Source: Gammaproteobacteria bacterium
GTDB taxonomy: Bacteria; Pseudomonadota; Gammaproteobacteria; Pseudomonadales; Azotimanducaceae
Assembly: GCA_003248125.1 (NCBI GenBank)
Contig: QJXZ01000126.1
Span: 1 to 55,442 of the forward strand
Reading direction: 5' to 3'
Length of the DNA: 55,442 nucleotides
The position numbers were made by a program, and so were the translations under genes. This document shows positions 50,763-55,442 of the stretch, one piece after another (the stretch's first letter is position 1; every line of letters starts with the position of its first letter). The notes beneath the pieces are model-generated. The model saw only the letters and a program-made list of their open reading frames with translations, had not been told where the DNA came from and searched no databases.

Positions 50763-51646
50763 AGCGACTCGACATCTTGCCGCTCGGCATGGTCGAGCGT
50801 CTCCTCGAGCGGTTCGACATGCCAGCGTACCCGGACGAATCCCCGGCTGGTCTCGAAGCGCTGTATCGGGCGTGGTGTCGCAACGTGCCGTTCGACAACA
50901 TCCGCAAGCTCATCGCGGTACGAAACGGCGACACGTCGCCGCTGCCGGGTGACGTACCAGCAGACTTCCTGAACGCGTTCCTCGAGCATGGTGTGGGCGG
51001 CACTTGCTGGGCCGGCAACGGTGCACTCGCCACTTTGTTGGTGGCGCTCGGGTTCGATGCCGTGCGCGCAGTTGGCACCATGATGGTGGCACCTGGCATA
51101 CCGCCCAATCATGGCTCGGTCGCGGTGCGCTTCGGTGCCGAAACGTTCATCACCGACGCCTCGATCATGCACTTCAAGCCATTGCGCGTGAATGCCGCGG
51201 AAGTGACACGCATCGACCATCCCGCCTACGGCGTGATCGGTCATTGGGTCGATGGCGCGTTCATGATTCGTTGGCGGCCGTGGAATCGCCCCGAAGGCCT
51301 CGATTGCCGCATCGACAGCTGGTCTGTCGACGAGACGCGCTTTCGAGGGCAGCACGAAGGAACGCGCACGTGGAGCCCGTTCAACTACGAGCTCACCTTC
51401 AACCTGGTGCGCAATGGCGGCCGTATCGGCGTGTCTGGCGGGCAGCGCGTTGCCCTCGACGCCGCCGGCGTCGAGACCGCGAGTCCGCTCGGCGACGAGC
51501 GGATGGCCTACCTGGTGGATGTGCTCGGCGTCAGCGAGGCGCTTGCCGCGCGGCTGCCGGAGGACCAACCGACGCCACCGCCGCCGGGCTCCCGCACCGC
51601 CGCACGCGGCCAAATCCGAGACAGTCTACCTATTAGTCACTCGTAG
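50759..51646 (+). CDS. Arylamine N-acetyltransferase family protein
   Basis: A 295-residue NAT-fold acyl-CoA transferase. The catalytic triad is complete: Cys83 in GGTCWAGNGAL, His118 in NHGSVAV and Asp133 in ITDASIMH. The N-terminal helical bundle (LEALYRAWCRNVPFDNI) is typical. The last residues (RDSLPISHS) and the TAG stop are supplied by the palindromic repeat at 51612. The natural C-terminus may therefore have been lost or extended. It overlaps the HAD-PlsC gene by 4 bp and is probably co-transcribed with it. Confidence 0.87.
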   Translation: MKRLDILPLGMVERLLERFDMPAYPDESPAGLEALYRAWCRNVPFDNIRKLIAVRNGDTSPLPGDVPADFLNAFLEHGVGGTCWAGNGALATLLVALGFDAVRAVGTMMVAPGIPPNHGSVAVRFGAETFITDASIMHFKPLRVNAAEVTRIDHPAYGVIGHWVDGAFMIRWRPWNRPEGLDCRIDSWSVDETRFRGQHEGTRTWSPFNYELTFNLVRNGGRIGVSGGQRVALDAAGVETASPLGDERMAYLVDVLGVSEALAARLPEDQPTPPPPGSRTAARGQIRDSLPISHS

Positions 51647-51690
51647 GATTGGAAACCTAGGAGTGACTAATAGGTAAACTGCCCCGATTT
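51612..51690. repeat. Long palindromic element, copy 2 (imperfect arms)
   Basis: Left arm 51612-51647 and right arm 51656-51690 are near reverse complements around an 8-nt loop (ATTGGAAA). The matching stretch CTACCTATTAGTCACTC differs by a few mismatches from its partner. The right arm has CAGTTTACCTATTAG in reverse complement, identical to the arms of copy 1 at 40033, while the inner arm sequences differ (TCACTCCTAGG versus CTACTCACA). The stop codon of the preceding gene is inside the left arm. The remaining gap to 51798 shows no gene. Confidence 0.8.
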
Positions 51691-51798
51691 CCGGGTTGCG
51701 TAAATTGAGACGTTGGCTTCGGAACCGGGCAGCGGGCGGCGTCAGCATACGGGGGGCCGTGGCGTAACGGATGCGCCGCGCATGTCGAAGGAACGGAC

Positions 51799-53751
51799 GT
51801 GACACTCACGCTGGCTCAGGCGATCACCGTCGCGATCTTGGCGTTCTCCAGCTTTTTCTGTGGTTGGTGCTTGTATCGCTTGCGCGCCAAAGCCCGCGAG
51901 GCGGCACTCGAGCGCCAACTGCTCGACACCAAGGCGGCGATCCCGCAGCTCGAGTCTGCGGTACGCAATCGCGAGCAGCGCATTGCGGCGCTCGGCGTCG
52001 AAGTCGACGACGGCAAGCGCCGACTTGCCGATTTGGAAACGCAATTCCGGGCCAAGGAACGCGATGTATTCGCACGCGATCGAGCGCTGCGGACACTGAA
52101 TGCGGAGCTCTCGGTAGTGAAGGCCGATCTCGCCAACGCATCGCCCATGCCCGAGACGGAAGCGGTCGCCACCTTGCGCGAGCGTCTCGCCCTATCGGAA
52201 GCACGCGGCCGCGAACTCGCCGAACAGCTGGCGCCGTACGAGGTGGAGCGCGCGGAGTGGCAAGCGCAGCGGACCGCGCTCGAAACCGAGATCGCCGATC
52301 GCGCCGCCGAGCACGAGCGGCAAACCCAAGAGCTGGAACGTCAGCGCACGCAGGCCGCAAAGTGGCAGGCACGGGTGCCGAAGCTCATCGAATCGGCGCG
52401 TGAGCGCGACGCGCGCATCCAAGCGCTCGCTACGCAAGTGGCATCGCTGACTGCCAATCTCGACGCCGCCACTTTGAGTGTTGCGCGTGCCGAAACAGAT
52501 CGAGATGGTCTGCGAGAAGAACTGGCTGCGGCGGCGCGCGAACTCGATTCACGCAACGACGAGCTGGTGCAAACGGGTGCCGAGCTGCTGGCGGTGCGCA
52601 ACGGCATCGCGCAAGCCGAGACCGAGTTTGCCAAGAAACTGGCCACGTCGATTCGCCTCGGCCGTGAGGAAGTCGATCGCCTGCACGGCGAGATCGATCG
52701 GTTGACCCGCGAGCTCGGCGCAGCGATCAGCTCCCGCAACGCCGGTGTCGAAGCGCGCGTTGCCCTCGATACCCAAATCGCGGAGCGCACCGAGACATTG
52801 GCGCAGGTCCAGACGCTGGCCGATCGAGCGCATGCAGAAGTGCAGCGTCTTGGCGCTGAACTGGCATCTGCAAGCGAGCACCGCGCGGGGTTGGAGGCCG
52901 AGTGCCGGGCCCTTACCGCACGCGCGGAGACGGCTGAGGCAGAGCTTGCGGTTGCCATCGCGCGTGCCGACGGCAGGGACGCCGAGCTGGCGGTGGCCAA
53001 CGAGCGCGCCACACGAGCGCAAGCAGAAGCTGGATCCTCGAAATCAGATGCGGTAGCCGCACTTGCCCGTGTCGACGAGACGCAATCACGTGTGGAAGGG
53101 CTGCAAACCGAACTCGATGCGGCGCTCGCGCGCGTGAACGAAATGCGTACGCAACTCGAGGCTACCGAGGCACGTGTCAACGCGCTCCAATCCACCTCGT
53201 CCACGGTAACGCAAGCGACCGACGGCACCGACGTGCGGCTGGCCAACCAAATCGAGAAGAATCGCGAGCTGACGGCGGCACTCGAAGCGCACGAACGGTC
53301 GATCGCCGAGCTCGGGCGCGATCGAGCGTTGACGGAGAAAAGCATCGCAGTGCTGCAGCAGCAACTGGAACAAGAACGCGCCAGCAACGAACGCTTGGCG
53401 GCGCAGCTTCGCGAGCGGCGCACCAGTGAGTCGCCGCCGGTTACGTTGCAAGCAACGGCGGCTGCGCCACAGCGGCCCAAGAATCTGTTCACCGCGCCGC
53501 CGACGCAGCGCGACGACCTGCAGCAGATCAAGGGTATCGGTGCGGCGTTTGCACACCGCCTCAACGATCTCGGCATCTATCAGTTCCGCCAGATCGCCGG
53601 CTTGAGCGAAGCGGAAATCGTTTGGCTGGAGAACGAGTTGCGCATGTTTCGCGGCCGCATCGGTCGCGACGATTGGCTCGGCCAGGCGCTCGCGCAGCTC
53701 AAGCCGCCACCGTCCGATCTGCTGCTCCCGTTGCCGCTCGACCGCGTCTGA
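51799..53751 (+). CDS. Membrane-anchored coiled-coil protein with C-terminal helix-hairpin-helix domain
   Basis: A 650-residue protein with an N-terminal membrane helix (about 3-23, TVAILAFSSFFCGWCLY). A very long heptad-rich region (about 30-560), dominated by A, E, R, L and Q, follows. The C-terminus (about 572-640, LQQIKGIGAAFAHRLNDLGIYQFRQIAGLSEAEIVWLENEL ... DDWLGQA) is the helix-hairpin-helix domain annotated as a predicted flap endonuclease-1-like 5' nuclease. I see no nuclease catalytic acids in it, so DNA binding or protein contact is as likely. GTG 51799 follows AAGGA. The region resembles membrane-tethered structural proteins; a role is not known. Confidence 0.8.
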   Translation: MTLTLAQAITVAILAFSSFFCGWCLYRLRAKAREAALERQLLDTKAAIPQLESAVRNREQRIAALGVEVDDGKRRLADLETQFRAKERDVFARDRALRTLNAELSVVKADLANASPMPETEAVATLRERLALSEARGRELAEQLAPYEVERAEWQAQRTALETEIADRAAEHERQTQELERQRTQAAKWQARVPKLIESARERDARIQALATQVASLTANLDAATLSVARAETDRDGLREELAAAARELDSRNDELVQTGAELLAVRNGIAQAETEFAKKLATSIRLGREEVDRLHGEIDRLTRELGAAISSRNAGVEARVALDTQIAERTETLAQVQTLADRAHAEVQRLGAELASASEHRAGLEAECRALTARAETAEAELAVAIARADGRDAELAVANERATRAQAEAGSSKSDAVAALARVDETQSRVEGLQTELDAALARVNEMRTQLEATEARVNALQSTSSTVTQATDGTDVRLANQIEKNRELTAALEAHERSIAELGRDRALTEKSIAVLQQQLEQERASNERLAAQLRERRTSESPPVTLQATAAAPQRPKNLFTAPPTQRDDLQQIKGIGAAFAHRLNDLGIYQFRQIAGLSEAEIVWLENELRMFRGRIGRDDWLGQALAQLKPPPSDLLLPLPLDRV

Positions 53752-53755
53752 ACCG

Positions 53756-54745
53756 CTACACCATCCGTTCCAGCAGCATCTCGATCAAGGCCGCACCAAT
53801 CCAGGTGAAGGGCGGAATGATGAGATAGAGCGCGAGCCGCCCGGCGACGCTGGTATCGAATGGCCACTCCGATGCACTTTGAATCTCGCGGCGATAGGTA
53901 AGCAGCGGATTCAACGCGGCCAGCTGCGATGTCGGATCATTCGAGTCGGTCGCATCCTTGATTGCGCGATCGAGCGTTTCGATGGTCGTGCGTTTGGCAT
54001 GCGCGAGCGGCGTGTGGATGCCGATCAGCGGTAGCGCAAACAACACCAGCATCGCCGCCGCAGTGGCGATGAGGCCGGGAATCGCCGCTTCTGCCGACAC
54101 GTCGGGGTTGATCCACATGATGGGAAATGCTGCTTGCGCGCCGATCAGCGCCAAAGTTGAGCTCACCGCTACGCGTGCGAACGGCGTGTACGCACGCGGC
54201 TGCAGCAAATCGATATTCACCCGACGCGCGATCCGGAGCATCAAACGCGCGTTGCCCACCAGAAAGAGGACTACGCTCATCACCACCAGCCACACCGTCA
54301 GCGTGCCGACGAACAGCGCAGCGGCGGGTGCAGAATTGGATACGAAGTCAGCGGAACGGGCGAGCGACCCCGACAAGAGCCAATTGTGCGCGAAGCCTGC
54401 AACAAGGCCGATGGCGGCGAACGACAGCTGTGTGCGCAGGGTCCGCGTGCGAATGGAGCCCATGTAGTAGGCGGCGTCGTCGCCCTCTCGGAGCACGGGC
54501 GCCAAGTCGCGGACCGCCTCTGCAGTGAGCCCGGTGATGTAGCGGAATACGGGAATGATGTAGGCGATCAACACGCTGAAGAACACGGCAACCTCGGGTG
54601 CGACCCGCGGATCGGCGCTGCCGAATACGCCGAGTGCCGCGTGCGCGGCGAGCAGAACGACAAAGATGAGAACGCCGATGAAGAGGCTGCCGTGGCGGAC
54701 GTTCGGCACCAACTTCGTCAGCCAGATGTCGTATCGCTCGTTCAT
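53756..54745 (-). CDS. Multi-pass inner-membrane protein of unknown function
   Basis: A 329-residue integral membrane protein with about seven hydrophobic segments (near 19-40, 48-68, 106-125, 140-165, 188-212, 218-244 and 300-322). A polar loop lies between (SIRTRTLRTQL, RRVNIDLLQPRAYTPFARVA) and a cytoplasmic helix (HAKRTTIETLDRAIKDATDSNDPTSQLAALNPLLTYRREI) precedes the last helix. I do not recognise the family. ATG 54745 gives a sensible start ahead of the first helix. It ends 5 bp from the convergent coiled-coil gene and diverges from the S9 peptidase gene. Confidence 0.72.
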   Translation of the reverse strand: MNERYDIWLTKLVPNVRHGSLFIGVLIFVVLLAAHAALGVFGSADPRVAPEVAVFFSVLIAYIIPVFRYITGLTAEAVRDLAPVLREGDDAAYYMGSIRTRTLRTQLSFAAIGLVAGFAHNWLLSGSLARSADFVSNSAPAAALFVGTLTVWLVVMSVVLFLVGNARLMLRIARRVNIDLLQPRAYTPFARVAVSSTLALIGAQAAFPIMWINPDVSAEAAIPGLIATAAAMLVLFALPLIGIHTPLAHAKRTTIETLDRAIKDATDSNDPTSQLAALNPLLTYRREIQSASEWPFDTSVAGRLALYLIIPPFTWIGAALIEMLLERMV

Positions 54746-54807
54746 GGATTGCCCATGGGCAGTCGCTCGATCACCATGATCACAAGTCGAAACGGAGAGA
54801 GGATACC

Positions 54808-55442
54808 GTGTCTGAGTCGATTCGTTGCCGATGTGTCGCAATCGGGGCCCTGGCGTTCACCATGGCTGCGTATGCAACCGCGTTGCCGCCGTTTGCGGTC
54901 GATGATGTCTTCGAGCTCGAGTGGATCGATGAGATGGACGTAGCCGCGAGCGGCGATCGCATCGTCTACGTGCGTGCTGGCTACGATCGGATGACGGACC
55001 GCACTCGCACTAGCCTTTGGTCGATCGCGCCGAACGGATCACGGGCAGTGCCCCTCGTTGCGGACGGCAGCCGAATCGCACGTGCGCGGATCGCGCCGCA
55101 AGGCGATCGCGTGGCGTTCGTCGCAAGCAACGGTGATGGCAGACGCCTGCGTATGTTGTGGCTCGCGACCGGCGCGATCACGGATGTTGCGCAGCTCACC
55201 GAAGCCCCGCAGTCGTTGTCGTTTTCGCCCGATGGTGAACGGATCGCGTTCTTGATGCGTGTCGCTGAAAAGCCCGAGCCATTCGTCAAACCGCCAGAGG
55301 CGCCGAAGGGCGCACAGTGGGCGCCGCCGCCGACGGTCATCGAGCGGTTGCTGTATCGGGCCGACGGCAGCGGCTATGCCAAGCCCGGCGAGGCACAGGT
55401 ATTCCTGGTGCCAGCGGCCGGCGGTACGCCGCGACAGTTGAC
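54808..55442 (+). CDS. S9-family prolyl oligopeptidase-like protein (5' part only)
   Basis: A frame opens at GTG 54808 after GAGAGAGGA and runs to the window end without a stop, giving about 211 residues. There is a signal-like start (VAIGALAFTMAAYATALP). A WD/TolB-like beta-propeller follows, with repeated segments: DVAASGDRIVYVRAG, ARIAPQGDRVAFVAS, SFSPDGERIAFLMR. This matches the N-terminal propeller of exported S9 dipeptidyl/acyl peptidases. The catalytic hydrolase domain would lie beyond the window, so the assignment rests on the propeller alone. Confidence 0.75.
   Translation, partial: MSESIRCRCVAIGALAFTMAAYATALPPFAVDDVFELEWIDEMDVAASGDRIVYVRAGYDRMTDRTRTSLWSIAPNGSRAVPLVADGSRIARARIAPQGDRVAFVASNGDGRRLRMLWLATGAITDVAQLTEAPQSLSFSPDGERIAFLMRVAEKPEPFVKPPEAPKGAQWAPPPTVIERLLYRADGSGYAKPGEAQVFLVPAAGGTPRQL

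Noticed and set aside
52341-53576. 411-codon frame antisense to the coiled-coil gene
   Set aside because: Serine/alanine-rich antisense of a heptad coiled coil; the sense strand has TM, coiled coil and HhH.

Overview
The window looks like chromosomal DNA of a free-living, aerobic, high-GC gammaproteobacterium. I base this on gene order. rsmB-fmt-def with a divergent LysM gene and dprA, a coxB-ctaD-ctaG-coxC-SURF1-ctaB-sco operon, and thrB-DUF2782-polA-yihA-cytochrome c4-dsbA-EEP all follow the pseudomonad-type layout. PhaR, a DUF6489 protein, a wax ester/diacylglycerol acyltransferase and a quinohemoprotein alcohol dehydrogenase suggest an environmental lineage outside the enterics, perhaps near Nevskiales or Steroidobacterales. 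That placement is inference. I saw no rRNA, tRNA, CRISPR array, phage gene or transposase gene.

Layout. Positions 1-7003 hold translation and housekeeping genes: trkA (cut by the window edge), rsmB, fmt and def on minus; a LysM protein, dprA, aroE and yheV on plus. Positions 7043-14658 hold an aa3-type cytochrome c oxidase operon, whose subunit II is fused to a cytochrome c domain, plus its assembly factors. The heme A synthase gene usual at this locus is absent. Positions 14716-22037 carry thrB, DUF2782, polA, yihA, cytochrome c4, dsbA and an EEP-fold phosphohydrolase. Positions 22229-30520 carry storage and carbon metabolism genes: WS/DGAT, PQQ alcohol dehydrogenase, phaR, a DUF6489 protein, a lipase-like hydrolase and an aceE with no aceF beside it.

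Positions 30731-48158 form a polyamine-uptake and catabolism island. It holds two glutamylpolyamine synthetase-like enzymes, a Tat-exported spermidine dehydrogenase-like flavoprotein, a PotFGHI-type ABC importer, a PuuB-like oxidase, a SpuC-like aminotransferase and a lipoprotein amidohydrolase. Inside the island sits a 1101-residue TIR-STAND ATPase-LuxR protein followed 18 bp later by a small DUF4242 protein. This pair is the least conventional content of the window. Positions 48220-55442 hold gpsA, a HAD-PlsC fusion, an arylamine N-acetyltransferase, a coiled-coil protein with a C-terminal helix-hairpin-helix domain, a multi-pass membrane protein and the start of an S9 peptidase.

The intergenic DNA carries several repeat types: REP-like GGGAGCGG palindromes at four sites, two copies of a long hairpin element sharing the core CAGTTTACCTATTAG, a 4 x 15-bp in-frame minisatellite at the start of polA and a 5 x 12-bp tandem repeat before the WS/DGAT gene.
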